DNA from: Mixophyes australis
Lineage: Eukaryota > Chordata > Amphibia > Anura > Limnodynastidae
Assembly: GCA_036250195.1 (NCBI GenBank)
Contig: JAVHZZ010000005.1
Span: forward strand, 185,018,448 to 185,082,447
Length of the DNA: 64,000 nt
Reading direction: 5' to 3'
In this document: positions 36,647 through 49,680 of the stretch, piece by piece
How the letters are laid out: each line of letters begins with the position of its first letter
How positions within the stretch are numbered: position 1 is the stretch's first letter
Notes under the pieces: model-generated
Database searches by the model: none
The model's input: the letters and a program-made list of their open reading frames with translations, nothing else
Told to the model about the DNA's origin: nothing
Position numbers and translations under genes: made by a program

Positions 36647-38223
36647 TGTACTATACTATTTGTGTGTGCCTGTGGTCCAGAGAAGGGGGGCAGAGGTTTC
36701 CTTGGTCTCTATCTGGTGTTGCTACAGCTGAGACACTACCCAACAAAAACCCTACGGTACCCAGACCAAGGTGGAGGTACGGCGTGATATGTAATGCGAG
36801 GTAAAAAGTAATTTGCAGACAGGACACACAAACTATGTAACACCCCCTTTTCCGGCTAGGGTGTATGTATCAAATATGGACAATAAGTAATATTGTTGAA
36901 TATGAGTTTTCGTGTGTATAGGGCCTTTGAAGTGAAGAATAAAGAGTTCCTTTTCTTGTTATAACCTTTCTTGTAAACATACCTAAGTAGCGGGAGTTTC
37001 CTGTTTTATATTGAAACCATTGTACATAGCATTGAGTTTGTGTATGACTGCTGTTTTCTTGGACACTTGCAATTTCCAAAGCAACATAATTGGAGTCTCT
37101 ACTAAAAAATAAAAAAGGATGGTGACACTAGACTAAATTAATACGTTGTAGGAATTATTGTGTTAATAACAGTCATTTCTTTTAAAAGTATATCAGTAAA
37201 ACATTTATATTGACTATAACATATGGCAAGGTTTTAAAACAATATCAGCATAATAAAATGTAACTGTAAAAGTGTTTTCTTTAATTGCAAATGATGCTGA
37301 AAATAGTGTTCTGAAGACCACTCTCCTTTAGATTCTGTAGTTTATGCCCTGTTGTGGGCATTTACTAATTAAGCCTTTTGATTGCTCCTACATTTATAGT
37401 TTGGCCTCTATTTGTACCCATCTAAAAGATTGGCCACAGGAAACAGGTTAGGTATTCCTTTGCTGTTTGATTGTTTACAAAGTACAAATGGGGAATATAT
37501 ACCCACACAATATTTAGTGCTTGAATAATGCGCATCAACTTTACTCCCATACTTCTTTGCTTCCAGAAGTTGTTTTAATATTAGGCTCAGGATAAAATGT
37601 GCAGTATACATTTTTCAGTTGGATAACAGTCATTTACTGAGTGGGGTGGGCAAATGGAATGGAGCTGGACAATACATCTAGAAGACTTTCTAGAGTATTT
37701 ACCTATATCAAGTTGTAGTAACTTCCATCTAGGATATTTATCCACATCGTAGACTGGCACAGAGGGATGCACATGAAAAGAAATGACTAACCCAGATATA
37801 GGAGTATAAACTTTTTTTCCCTTCATTTAAATAACTATCTGATCTATGTTTTTGTGGCGTGCAAAGTAGTATTAACCCTTAGTAACTAGATATCACTTAT
37901 ACTTTAATAACTAGATCAATTGACCTAATGGCATCACTGTACAATATTCTGGTACACCAGGAATAACTCTTTTATTTGTCTGTTTTTTTCATTTAGTTCT
38001 TTCTTTTTATTATAAGCAAATAAGGGAAATAGTAAAAGAGATGAAACAATACATGTGTTCATGATTCTGCAACCATTACCATAACATTTCATAAACAAAC
38101 CACCTGAGTATTTTTTTTACATTTTGTTTACATCTTTTCTTCCTGTAGGTTTCGTTAATGGATTCAGTGCAACCTGGATTTAATAGACAATCAAGTTCCT
38201 TTTAGATTCAGACTGCACTCTAT
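36647..38223. other. No gene recognised
   Basis: AT-rich intergenic DNA. Nothing is recognised beyond short A/T runs. Confidence 0.4.
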
Positions 38224-38647
38224 GGACCTCATTTAGAGTCGGACGCAAAGTCAGTTTTAAGCGCATCCAGCAAAAAAACACTACCACACATGTGCAGAAA
38301 GCACCAAATCCGCCTGCATCTTGAACGCAATTAACACTTGCGACAGCTTGCGACTCCCTACGAGAGAATGGGAGGAACACGGAATTGTGAAGGCGTGACC
38401 ATGTAAATACATCCTAGTCGCAGTGAGGCGCAGACGCAACACACGTCAAAACAGGAATAAAGCTGTGCGGCAGGAATTAGGTGGCGCAAGCGTTAGCTAG
38501 TTGCAGGAACTGCTCGCAGCTCGATAGGGTATTATGAGTGGGACACAACTGGGGTTGCTTGTCACTCATAATACCCTACCAAGCTGCGGCACACTCCCAC
38601 TCCCACACTGCTTAAACTGAGTTTGCGTCCAACTCTAAATGAGGTCC
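38224..38647. mobile_element. MITE of 424 bp, second copy of the CTCATTTAGAGTCGGAC family
   Basis: The ends are GGACCTCATTTAGAGTCGG and CAACTCTAAATGAGGTCC. TAT stands on both sides, a possible 3-bp target duplication. The orientation is opposite to the copy at 34,744-35,188, judged from the position of the shared CTTGCGACAGCTTGCG-type block. Non-coding. Confidence 0.85.
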
Positions 38648-40495
38648 TATGAGTGCTGATGTGCTGTGCAGTTGAGTATTGTTTTGTGATCCTTACTATC
38701 CCTGCCAAGCTCCATAGACTATACTGTATGACATAATTGTTTAGTATTTGGCTTGTGAGCACCTAATAATCACATATATGTGGCCCCCTTGATGTAAGAA
38801 CTTGGATAGCACTGTCCGAGTGGTACCCTTGATATTATCATGATGTCAGCAAATTTTTCACTTTGATATTAACCGAACAAAGTGTCTATTGACCTGGCAG
38901 TCATGAACAACATGAAAGAGTCATTGAAAAATTCTACTGTAATCATATTGAGTCTGTATATTTCCAAAAGTTCAGGACATAGCCCAGTACTTATTCACTA
39001 CTACATGCAACTGTGATTTCCTGAAGTGAATAATTTTAGGCTTAGCATATTCACTGTTTAGTACAATATTACTGCAAAATGAATTCCATAAGAAATTACA
39101 GGGGAAATACTGCACTCACTCAGCAGGCACAGACAATTGTTGCCATCGGTAAAGTTGCTGAGAAAAAAGTTACTCAATATTTTACACTTCTTCTGCTTTG
39201 AAATTCTACACTTTTCAGCATGCACAGTATGGTAAGTACTTCGCCCAATGTAGTGTGACAAAGCAAATGCACTACAGATTACTGCCTTTGATATGTTGTA
39301 CTGTCACGTTATGTGAACATAAAGTGAAAAAATAAATGCTTATAAATTTGGCATAGATTCTATTTCTATCTATAGCTAGTAAAATGAAAATGAAACTTTG
39401 CTAAATGCATTTTTAAGTAATGTCATATGTGTCATACTGCTGAATAATTTAATTGTACTTGTCTTAAATTATTTCAGGTAAACAACATGTAAGTTCCCTG
39501 TACAAGTGGTTAATTGAGGTCAAAAGGAAAAAAAGTTACATGACACACACCACTTATTGTTGCACTGACAATGAGCAGTTGGTATTGATTGTGCTGCATT
39601 TATACTACGTAAACCAGCTGTGTGTGGTTAACATGGCTGTTTAATTATAAATGGCTTTGTTTCTTTTAAAAAAGCTGGTGATTTTCTTTTTTCTTTCCTA
39701 TGGAAACTGACAGCATACCTAAAATATTACAAACAAGTGTAAATATAAACAGTGTTGCCACCTACTCTTCCTTACTCACTTAGGTTCTTTAAACAAAGCC
39801 GTCAGCGTCACGTTGTCAAGGCAACCATTTTGTGGACTGAACCAATATTCATATGAATGCAGACTCCTGCTTCAGTGATATCACTAGTTTCTAGTAAATC
39901 GATAGGCTAATCAGTGGCTCCGCCCATAAAATGAATGTTTCCACTTTGTGTATATCATAACTGTGTGTTTTTATATACACGGTGGTCTTAATTGTCCTGG
40001 CAGCACTTTCTCAAATGATTTTATTAACTTGTACACATTTAATTAATTTAAAGGAGTGCATCTTGATGTCACTAGTTTCTAGTGTCTGCATGTTATATAT
40101 TTATTTCCATCACCATGGTATTTTATATACAATGACAATGTTGAAAAGGAGTGCTATGCTCTGTCTCCATCCCCAGTGGTCTAGGGACCGGAAGTGGGGC
40201 ACAAGGGGTTCCGTCTGGCTTGACATACTGTGCATGTGCAGAGGTCTTTGCTATGTAGTTCCCAGCTCTCATCTGTGTGTATCTGGCTTTGCTCTGCACT
40301 GTGACAATAACCTCTGCTGCGTAGGGTCTAAATAGCGGAGAGTATAGCCAATAATAGACAGAGGTGCGGAGGTCTTACCTACTACGTGTGAGGCAGGTAA
40401 TAATGGATGGTACATGGAAGTGCAGCATAAAAATTCTTCTGACAAATTACTGATGCATCAACTCCCTGCATCTATAGTAGCCGTCAAATTCCAGT
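38648..40495. other. No gene recognised
   Basis: Intergenic DNA without a recognisable gene or repeat boundary. Confidence 0.4.
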
Positions 40496-40915
40496 TGTCA
40501 GGATTCAAACCCAGGGCCTCTGCTTCTGTGGTCTGCTGCTCTGCTATTCTGGCTGCTGGACAGCTCCTTGCATTCACTCTTTCTTGTAGCCCAGTTTCAA
40601 TTCCTGATGTCCCAACATGTTCTGACTCCTCACCTTGACTTCCTATAAAAGCCTGGCTTCTTTCTGTTTCACTTGACAGTTTATTGTGCTCCTGCCAGTG
40701 ATCTTGTGTTCCTGTTGCTGCATCCTGTTGTCAACTATTAACACTAGTGAACTGACCTCTGCTTTTCCTCAACTACTCTTCTTCCTTAACCCTTTACTTA
40801 TAGACTTACTGTGTACTGAACCCGGCTACGTTGGACCATTCCTTATTATTCAATCTTCCTGCGGCTTGCCTTCCTTACTGCCACTGGGCTCCTATTCAGT
40901 CTCTGGATCGTTACA
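40496..40915 (+). repeat. 5' LTR of the Tf1/sushi-type element
   Basis: It begins TGTCAGG and ends GTTACA, with TG...CA termini. A TATA box (TATAAAA, 40,644-40,650) predicts a transcript start near 40,674-40,680. The segment AGTTTATTGTG (40,679-40,689) is complementary at 9 of 11 positions to CAGAATAATCT at the LTR end (40,914-40,924). No tRNA-like primer site starting TGG follows the LTR. The start coordinate is inferred from the TG dinucleotide and could shift. Confidence 0.6.
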
Positions 40916-40935
40916 GAATAATCTTGCCCAAAAAT

Positions 40936-41562
40936 GTAGCCCACATTGAAAGCTGTGCTAAAAAATCTTAAGAACTAAATAAATGAATTACAAGAGTTTG
41001 CCTTAATTTCTCAGAACAAGATCAGAGAACTAGAACCGTTGTTAAGACTAAGCAAGAAGAAATAGCTAAATTGCAGGAAGATTTAAAGAATAATGACTCT
41101 GCTGCTGCATAAGTTTCACGTCCACCTTTGCCTGCAAAATTCAGTGGTGATCGTCACTTATACAGAGGTTTCCTAAACAAGTGAAGCATTTATTTTCAGA
41201 TGCAATCTTCTCAGTTTAATAATGATAAGATGAAGATCTTTTTCATAATCAATCTCAGCCCTAGCCTGGGTCTCTCCTTATGTTAAGCAAGACAGTGTTA
41301 TCCTGAAAGATCTGGAATCTTTACCTCTGCTATGGGGGCAAGTTTTTGATGATCCTAATCAATGTGCCACCACTGCAGCTAAACTCCATAGACTGCAACA
41401 GGGAAGGTGCTCTATGGCTGAGTTTACTGCTGAATTCCAATGCTTAATTGCAGACACCACATGAAATAATGCTGCTCAAAAGAGTCAGTTCCGTTGTGGC
41501 CTTTCTGATCCTTTCCTTAGAAACCCTTCTTGAGATGTTAATTTAACTTTTCATAATGGCTA
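40936..41562 (+). pseudogene. Gag relic of the Tf1/sushi-type element
   Basis: The Gag polyprotein of these elements packages element RNA in cytoplasmic particles. The reading frame is broken by several stops and frame changes, for example the in-frame stop in the phrase around 41,180 (FLNK then stop then SIYFQMQSSQ). Recognisable pieces are a lysine/glutamate-rich coiled segment (41,040-41,110), FSGDRHLYRGFLN, IFFIINLSP, and LHRLQQGRCSMAEFTAEFQCLIA followed by QFRCGLSDPFL. Without pol it is a dead relic. Confidence 0.65.
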
Positions 41563-41564
41563 CT

Positions 41565-41790
41565 GGACAGCACAGTGGCTAAGTGGTTAGCACTTTTGCC
41601 TCACAACACTGGGGTCATGAATTAAATTCCCGACCATGGCCTTATCTGTGTGGAGTTTGTATGTTCTCCATGTGTTTGTGTGGGTTTCCTCCGGGTGCAC
41701 CGGTTTCCTCCCACACTCCTAAAACATACTAGTAGGTTAATTGGCTGCTATCAAAATTGACCATAGTCTCTCTCTCTCTGTCTGTCTGTA
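41565..41790 (+). mobile_element. SINE head and body, tail replaced by LINE sequence
   Basis: It begins GGACAGCACAGTGGCTAAG, with an A-box-like TGGCTAAGTGG and a B-box-like GAATTAAATTCCC, and continues through GGGTTTCCTCCGGGTGCAC to a CT/TCTG segment. It matches the SINE at 33,016-33,397 except that the L2-type tail is absent. The next bases belong to a LINE 3' region in the same orientation. Confidence 0.8.
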
Positions 41791-42455
41791 TAGAATAATT
41801 TTCAAATTCCTCACCATCACCTACATGGCCTTCTCGTACTCAACTGACCATCATATCTCCATCTTCCTCTCCATTCACACTCCCTCCCGCTCCCTGTGCC
41901 CGGCCAATGACCGTCCTCCGCTCTGATCACCTCATCCCATTCCAGAATCCAAGATTTCTCCCATGCTGCCCCCTCCATTGGTATGACCTCCTACGTGCCA
42001 TCCGACTGGCCCCTAATTTGTGCTCCTTCAAATGGGCATTTAAAATTCACCTGTTTCTCAAAGCCTACCAGCCATCTAACCCTATCTCCATGCTCATTCT
42101 CAACACCTCTCTTCTCTGTCCCTTTACCTGCTCCTCCTGCAGTTAATCCCCTCTCCTGACTCCCTTTGTGCCTGCTGTCTGTTTTCCTTCCCCTTAGTAT
42201 GTAAGCTCTTATGAGCAGGGCCCTCTTCCCTCTTGTCTCTATACCTATTCTTCTGCTCCAGCTTCACTATAAAAGCTATGCCTGGAGCTTCTGGAGTCTT
42301 GTTTTTCTTTTTCGTTTATTGTTCTGTACTGTACTGTTTTACCCTGTATGGTCTACTGTTTGTATAGAAATATTGTGGTGCCCTATAAATAAAGGATGAT
42401 GATGATGATAATAATAATAATAATAATAATGATAATAATAAAAATAATAATAATA
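41791..42455 (+). mobile_element. LINE 3' fragment (L2/CR1-like), joined to the SINE
   Basis: A decayed C-terminal reverse transcriptase segment reads IIFKFLTITYMAF, TPSRSLCPANDRPPLRS and CCPLHWYDLLRAIRLAP. A 3' untranslated region and the tail GTGCCCTATAAATAAAGGA follow, then GAT/AAT repeats at 42,394-42,455. The tail resembles, but is not identical to, that of the L2 copies here, so it is a related family. Confidence 0.65.
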
Positions 42456-45400
42456 TGGCCTTTCCAAGAAGATTGTATGTGAAAATTCTGACGTCGCTGA
42501 CTGCTGTGTCTTGGAGGCAATATTTATTTTCTCCAAGGTTTAACAATGGATGACTAGTAAAAGAACGAAGTTAAAGGATTCAATTTTTTTCTTAAGTTCC
42601 GTAGCTTCATTCCTTATTTGACTTTGTGCTAGTGAGAATCATACATGACAGATATTTCAAATCAAGTTAGGAATGGGCAAAATATACACATGGTGCTAGC
42701 TCATGGATTCTTTTTTGAACACTGCTGTATATACCACTCATTACAGAAGCACCGTGACCATTGTACCCTTGACCACAACAATTTTTTATATTCAGCACTT
42801 TCTATTTGATTGTCTCAAGAATTGGTTTTTCAACAAGTCCACTACCAGACAGATCTTTGATTTCCATAAAATGTTGCAAATATTTTGTATTTCTTCAATT
42901 CAGATGGCTGGCCACAATTATCATTAATAATTCTGACATAGCAAAAACGTCACTGAATTGGTCAGTTTTACTAACATCGCATTGCATTGCCTGCATAGTC
43001 ACAATACCATCCACAACTTGTTGAGGTTGACCACAAGACACTCAGGGCCTGATTCTGAGTTAGTAGCAAAAGAAATTAGCAAATTTGTACCTTGACAAAA
43101 CCATATTGCACTGCGGAGGGGGGATCAAAATGATATAAAACTCTAAATTGCAGTATATAAAGCTGTCCAGTATTTGTGTGCTAAGTGCAACAGTAGCCAG
43201 TATTTTCCATGCATGCAAAATTAATACAATCATTTGCACTCCTGACATTGCAACTTGGTTTGTTAAGGTGCAAATTTGCTCCTATTTTTGCTTTAAAAAT
43301 CAAAAATTGCAAATTATTTAATCACCTCCCGTCATGTTAAATATTCTATACTGCAGCTACTACATAAGATACACGTTTTGAACTGCAAGAGTTATATCAC
43401 TATCAGCCAATTACGATTTTTAGCCCACACATAAATAGATACCAAAATGGGAAAAGTATTTTATAATGTTAGTGTATTGACTAGTAAGTATTTTGGTGTG
43501 TGGGAGGAAACCGGAGTACCCATGCAAACACACTGATTGTACCATGTCCCTGTTCCCTCTAATTCACATTATTACTGCACCCCTTTAAGTAGCTGCATTT
43601 CATTCGACCTCAGTTATATAATTCCTGGAGTGGACACAGATCACCACAAGGACAGCACATTCACTTAAATACTCTGGGCTGCTGTAAACATTCTGATGAT
43701 TCTTCTAGGTTATGCTATCCCTGTCATCTTCAAAAAAGTGCTGAAACACTAGTCAAATGCAGCTTAACTATTAAAAAAATATATGAAACATAATGATAAA
43801 ATAGAAAAATCTTACCCTGGCATTATACTATGGCCACAATTAATGTTATGTTTTTAGTTAAGCCATAGGAGTTATTGGCCTACACACAACCACACTACTA
43901 TGGCTACTACCAATGTGGGGTAAAGAAAAATACAGTAAGAAAGTTATCGGAGGACTCTGCAGTTGTGACTAAGGAATTACAATTTTTAAATTTATTTTGT
44001 TTTACATCACTTGGACAAATGTTATCTCACGACAGCTTCACTGTTATATGCTTCATCTATTATAGGCATATAGTATTTAAAAATGAGCTCAGGTATAAAC
44101 CAAGACTGGGGCAGCATGAAATGAAACTATGAGGCACCGTCTGGCCCCATATGAACTATAAGCTATGGAAAGCAGCATATTACCCTGTTTTCTAGGGGTG
44201 GCAACAAGGTAGAGCATTTGTTACAGCACAAAGCATACTGTATTTATACTTTTCAAGCATTGACCCCTGGTGAATTAAATACATAGTTTATGTGTCTGTA
44301 CCAATATTCGCATTGCTATCTGCAGAGTATTTTGGGGGTAAATGAATATATTATTATTATTTTTATTGTTATTATTATTACTATTTTATTATTGCTCTGA
44401 TTTTTAATCCACAGTTTTTATTACACTGTAAATAATGCTTGATAGTGTTTTGTATATTAATGAGTTGAATAATAATAATAATAATCTTGCCAAATAATTC
44501 TTGCAAACTTATATAGTAACCGTTTGATGTTATGTATGGGTTTTCCTCCTATATATTTTTTGACCTTTGATATTATGATTGAATTCTATTTAGCTGCCAT
44601 ATTAAATACTACATATTGTGATATTAAGATTGGATGGGTGTTACTACATACCTTTATTTACTTATGAAACATTTATATATTCTCTTCTTTGTATATCTCA
44701 ATTTTTCCTCTCCATTCGGGTTCTATGGTTGATCTATGATGGTTGTGCTTACCTGGTTCACAGGAGGGGCGATGTCTCACATCACGTCATATCTGGCGGA
44801 AGTGGGCTTTAATTCATTGTTACATTATGGATATATGTAATTTATATCCTGATAATGGTGCATCTAAGTGCCGAAACGTTGCCCAAATAAGTATGTTGCA
44901 TTGAAAAGGGTGTGCGATTCCATTATATGCGTTGATACCATGAACACAGTGGCAGGTGGTAGAACAGCATATCATATTTCACATAAGTAGAGAGAAGATC
45001 TACACAAAACAAGGAAGTGTACAGGTTACATAGAGGTGATCTGACCTCTGGATGGGTCAGGCAGCGATGGTATGAAAATAAGTGACTGATGGCAGGAAAA
45101 TAAAAAGAAACTGTCAAAGAGCCACATGCAATACTTGATGTGCTGATTGATACTTGCTGAAAAGATCTGATTTTTATTTTATTTCAATTGGTCTATTATA
45201 GCTTTAAAGTTATGTTTACTTTGGCAACTAGCCATGTCATAACATTATCATCATCTCTTTCTGTTCTCCAAACAAAAGACTCTGTTTGTAAAAACAAGTT
45301 GACACGTATTTTGATTCATTTTTATCATTCCATAACATACTCGTGGTGGGTTAAATTGGTAATTGAAAATGGTAATGGAAAAGTGAAGAGGATAGCTATG

Positions 45401-45497
45401 ACACATTTCAGTATATTGTTTATTAATAAATAAACAACAGTTTAGCACAAAAAGATTTGAGTACTTTAATAATATGATGCAATACATAAAAATATGA
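42456..45497. other. No gene recognised; minor repeat pieces
   Basis: AT-rich DNA with an (ATT)n stretch at 44,350-44,395 and a possible MITE end GGGCCTGATTCTGAGTTAG at 43,046-43,064. A short SINE-body piece on the minus strand lies at 43,496-43,530 (GTGGGAGGAAACCGGAG). GTGCCGAAACGTTG at about 44,870 resembles a dispersed amphibian repeat. Confidence 0.45.
43496..43530 (-). repeat. SINE body fragment
   Basis: GTGGGAGGAAACCGGAG and CATGCAAACAC match the conserved central part of the SINEs at 33,016 and 45,857. Only about 35 bp remain. Confidence 0.6.
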
Positions 45498-45505
45498 TGT
45501 AACCT

Positions 45506-45815
45506 CATACTTGCCTATTGCCCGGGAAAGTCTGGAAGACTCACAAGTTTTGGGGAGTCTCCTGTACTCCCGGAAGAGCAGGCCTCCCATCTGGAGTGCA
45601 CCCACTTCACTACTGAAGTGGGTGGAGGTGTGAGGATTGATTACGCATTTCTTGTCGTCATAGTCCTGCCCCAGCTGATTGATACAATGAGTTTTGGCAT
45701 TGCAGACCAGGTGGAGACGATCGCAGCACATTGTCCTCCCCACCACCTCACCATTTTCCGCCTGGGCTTCCCTCCGGCATCTCCTGGAGGAGAGGCTTTA
45801 AATCCAGCAAGTATG
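45506..45815. mobile_element. hAT-type MITE (310 bp) with perfect 8-bp target duplication
   Basis: The ends CATACTTGC and GCAAGTATG are exact inverted repeats. The flanks 45,498-45,505 and 45,816-45,823 are both TGTAACCT. The interior has several inverted CTCCCGG/CCGGGAG-like pieces and no transposase. Confidence 0.9.
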
Positions 45816-45856
45816 TGTAACCTATAGGAAGCAGATTCTGCCATGTTTTCATATCT

Positions 45857-46203
45857 TCATCATCATCATCATCATCATCATTTATTTATATAGCACCACT
45901 AATTCTGCAGCGCTGTACAGAGAACACACTCACATCAGTCCCTGCCCCATTGGAGCTTACAGTCTAAATTCACTAACACACACACACACACACACAGACA
46001 GAGAGACTAGGGTCAATTTGATACAAACCAATTAACCTACCAGTATGTTTTTGTATTGTGGGAGGAAACCGGAGCGCCCAGAGGAAACCCACACAAACAC
46101 GGTGAGAAAATAAAAACTCCACACAGATAAGGCCATGGTCGGGAATCGAACTCATGACCCCAATGCTGTAAGGCAGAAGTGCTAACCACTAAACCACTGT
46201 GCT
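45857..46203 (-). mobile_element. tRNA-headed SINE with L2-type tail
   Basis: Minus-strand copy running from the GAT-repeat tail (complement CATTTATTTATATAGCACC at 45,879-45,897) through the GGTTTCCTC-containing body to the head AGCACAGTGGTTTAGTGG at about 46,185-46,203. An AC dinucleotide run (45,976-45,994) replaces part of the CT-rich segment. The first few head bases are missing. Confidence 0.85.
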
Positions 46204-47647
46204 CTTGTAGATAATGGATCAAATTTGGTTGCTGCTGGTTACAACACAGATGTTATTAAATATACCCAGTTGTGTGTTTTCTGTTGCACTGGAAACATCA
46301 GAGAGTTTCAAAATACAGTTAACAATATTTGCAGCACTTGTTGAGTATGTCTAGTAACACTCCATTGCAGCTGACAGGATTTTCTACCGCAGTGCACTTC
46401 AATGGCATGACACATAATTTCTCACAAAATGTGTGAGAAATGAGTCAGAGAAGCCAATAAATTCTAGACAAATTTAGTGTTAGTTTAAACTGGATTATTG
46501 CAGTCAGTGAAATTTGGAAATGTATTTTAGTCTGCTATTGAAATAGTAATGCTTGGTGCATGTAACCGCTGATGCAAAGTGACGCTGCAAGTAGCAAGCA
46601 TAGCATTATGATTTTCTAACGCCCTTTACTGAATTTCAGCCAAAGTGACTCACACAATTACATTGTCTAGTTGTAATGTTGTTTCTATTGTTTATTTTCA
46701 TGAATACAGCTCATTTGGATATAATTATATATGAGTATATCATCAAACTTGGAAAACTATTTCAAAGTTATGGGTTGTGCAATTTCACACCTAATGATAT
46801 GAAGTCTTCTAAAGGTTGTTTTACACACCTTTCTTAAATTGATACAAATAGATACAAATTGCCCAAAAATCAGAAGATTCATTATCTCAACTCTGTAATC
46901 TGTCAAATACACATTTTCTTTCTAAATCTCGTGATTTGTAGCCATTTCGATTGATTTATAAAACATTTCACCAGCACTATTTTAAAAATCCCAAAAGTGT
47001 TTTTCCATTCATTTCAATGGTGTTTCCAGCTTGTGCACTACATTTAGAAACCCCATGGGAGTAAATTGGGACATTGAAATAAATGGAAGAATTGAAATTG
47101 ATAGAAAAGCCGCATGCTTGTGATTGGCTCCTGGATAAAGGGAGTCTCAGGAACTCCCAGCTTTGATCATTTAATGGCAGTCATTTTTTTTGGGTGAGGT
47201 TTTGAAAACTGGTGTTATAGTTTGATTTATCGTTAACAGATTTAGTGATTCAAAAATCAACCCATAAGTCCCTAAATAAAACTCTTTAGTATACCACTGC
47301 TCTCCTTGGACTTATTTTTAGGTAGGAATCTGTTTAGTATTCCTTCTAAGCATTGAGTTTTGAAAATGCCAGAGTTTGCAATTTTTACAATTGGAAATTT
47401 ACTGCTCAAGATAGCCCTGAAGATTGTCTAACTTATGGGAAGCATGAACTATTTACTACAATAAAACAATGGACTATGCTTTATTTCAATGTTTATTTGC
47501 CTTGAGAGATGCAGCTTCATTATCTGTGGTAGACACACATATATGTGTGTATAAATAGGAATGATGATGAGATTTATGTAAAATACTATATATTGTCCTG
47601 TCAATTTTAGGATTCATATCCACAGGCATTAAACGTATGCATTTAAT
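46204..47647. other. No gene recognised
   Basis: Intergenic DNA. Short partly inverted pieces occur near 47,000-47,100 (CCATTCATTTCAATGG and related), but no element could be bounded. Confidence 0.4.
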
Positions 47648-49150
47648 GGGAGAGAATTGCCTACACTTGCCTCACATGCTTTCTTTCCTTACACAGCCTA
47701 TTAGATCCTCTTCAGTCAGGCTTTCGTTCTCAGCACTCCACAAAGACTGCATTGACTAAGGTCGTTAATGATTTGATCACTGCTAAATCTAAAGGTTATT
47801 ACTCTCTTCTAATTCTCCTGCATGTTTCTGCTGCATTTGACACTGTTGACCACTCTCTCCTCATACAAACGCTACAATCCCTAGGTCTTCAAGACACTGT
47901 CCTATCCTGGTTCTCATTCTTTCAGTGCTAATCTCTATGGGTTCACCTCTGCTCTGCTTCCTTTATCAGTTGGAGTCCCACAAGTCACAGTACTAGGTCC
48001 CCTTCTGTTTTCTATCTATACCACTTTTCTTGGAAAACTAATAAGCTTTTGCATTTCAGTATTATCTCTATGTGGATAATTCACAAATGTATCTAGCCCC
48101 ATCTGATCTCTTACCAACTGTGTTGTCTTGCATTACTGATTCTATTTCTGCCATTTCATCTTGGATGTCCTCTTGCCAACTCAAACTCAATCTCTAAAAA
48201 ACAGAAGTTACCTATCTGACATTTCTATGTCTGTTTACAACATGGCCATAAATCCAACCCTAAAAGCTTGCTGCCTAGGTGTGATCCTTGAACTATCCTT
48301 TGTTCCCCAATATCGACTCTATATCTACATTATGTGACATACATCTAAAAAACATTTTCAGAATATGCATATACTGCAAAAAAATTAATTTATACACTCA
48401 TCATCTATTTGAGTATTGCAATTCCCTCCCTACAATCTATTTTGCACGCAGTGACTAGATGTTTCCTTACAAATTGTTCGTTCACTGCTGATCCACTATG
48501 TCAGTATCTACATTTGTTGCCTGTTTTTCACAGAATCCAATATAAAATATTTTTAACATACAAGGCCATCAACAAAATTGCACCAAAATACATCTCTTCA
48601 ATTGTCTGAAAACATCTCCCAACTTGACACCTCCATTCTGTACAAGATCTACATTTCTCATTACCTGCTCCCCTTCCCGATTACAAGACTTTTTATGGCT
48701 GCTCCCACTTTGTGGAATCTCCTCCCTCGCACAATAAGACTTTCCTCTAGTTTGCAAATCTTTGATTGTTCTCTGAAAACACACCTCTTCAGACAAGACT
48801 ATATAATTCCTCAACCACCCACTTAACCTAGGGTTCCTAGGGTACCCTATTTTCATCCTTTACACAGTTCGCACAAGAAAACAGGTTTATGACCCTCTGA
48901 CCAACATTGCTGTGTGTCTGGATCCTAAAGCATACTAAGTACATTTTAACTTTGCAATCTAACTTGACCAATGTGCAATATGTAGCACTTAACCTCATGT
49001 ATCAAACTCCCATTGTTTATAGATTGCAAGCTTGTGTCTCTCTGTCTGTCTATATTATCCAGTACTGTTTTATTACTGTGTTTATTCCCAACTGTAAAGT
49101 GCTACGGAATTTAGTGGCGCTATATAAATAAATGATGATAATAATAATAA
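47648..49150 (+). mobile_element. L2-clade LINE, 3' part with decayed reverse transcriptase
   Basis: The same family as the long copy at 17,220-21,316, but 5'-truncated near the segment for ERIAYT. Visible remnants are [21 protein letters not shown], a damaged catalytic region (LYVDNS instead of YADDT), and LHLLPVFHRIQYKI. The tail GGCGCTATATAAATAAATG is at 49,116-49,134. Small deletions remove parts of the finger and palm regions. Several frameshifts make it non-functional and older than the 17-21 kb copy. Confidence 0.87.
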
Positions 49151-49620
49151 TACAAGTTAAGTGCATATACAGTAAATGGATGTGACAATTAAAATCCTTG
49201 CACTAAATTAGACCATGCATATTTGCTTCTTTTATATGTTTTTTAAAAATATATTTTTTTCTATTTCAGTGCATGTCACAGGCGCCAATGCAGTTGAAAA
49301 CACATTCATCTCTAAATACGTGAATAAGTGACATTTGGCTTATATGCTTTTTTAACTTAAGATTTACCAGGTGTAGCCTTAGTGACATTCTGAGGACTGA
49401 AAGAATTAAAGTGGACAGTAATGTATACAATATTTGAAAATGTGATACAAGTGAATGCTTTACCATTGTTGACTGTAAAATTTAGCCAATGCTGCCATCT
49501 AGTGTTATTCATTACGATCAACATCAACAGCTTGCTAGTATTTTTGTAATTGTTACAAAAGGGTGATAAGTATAAAGAACCTGAATGGAACCTTTAGTTT
49601 TACTAGTTCAAAAAATGCAA

Positions 49621-49680
<60 letters not shown>

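Larger units (their letters stand above)
40496..41562 (+). mobile_element. Ty3/Gypsy (Tf1/sushi-type) LTR element, 5' fragment
   Basis: A 5' LTR (40,496-40,915) is followed by a decayed gag relic. A SINE-LINE chimera at about 41,565 cuts the element off, and no pol region or 3' LTR was found in the window. The gag relic contains FSGDRHLYRGFLN and MQSSQFNNDKMKIFFIINL, then LHRLQQGRCSMAEFTAEFQ. These fit the capsid region of vertebrate Tf1/sushi retrotransposons. Confidence 0.75.

Noticed and set aside
44860..44890. GTGCCGAAACGTTG motif
   Set aside because: Seems like a dispersed repeat motif, but there is no boundary or family evidence in this window.
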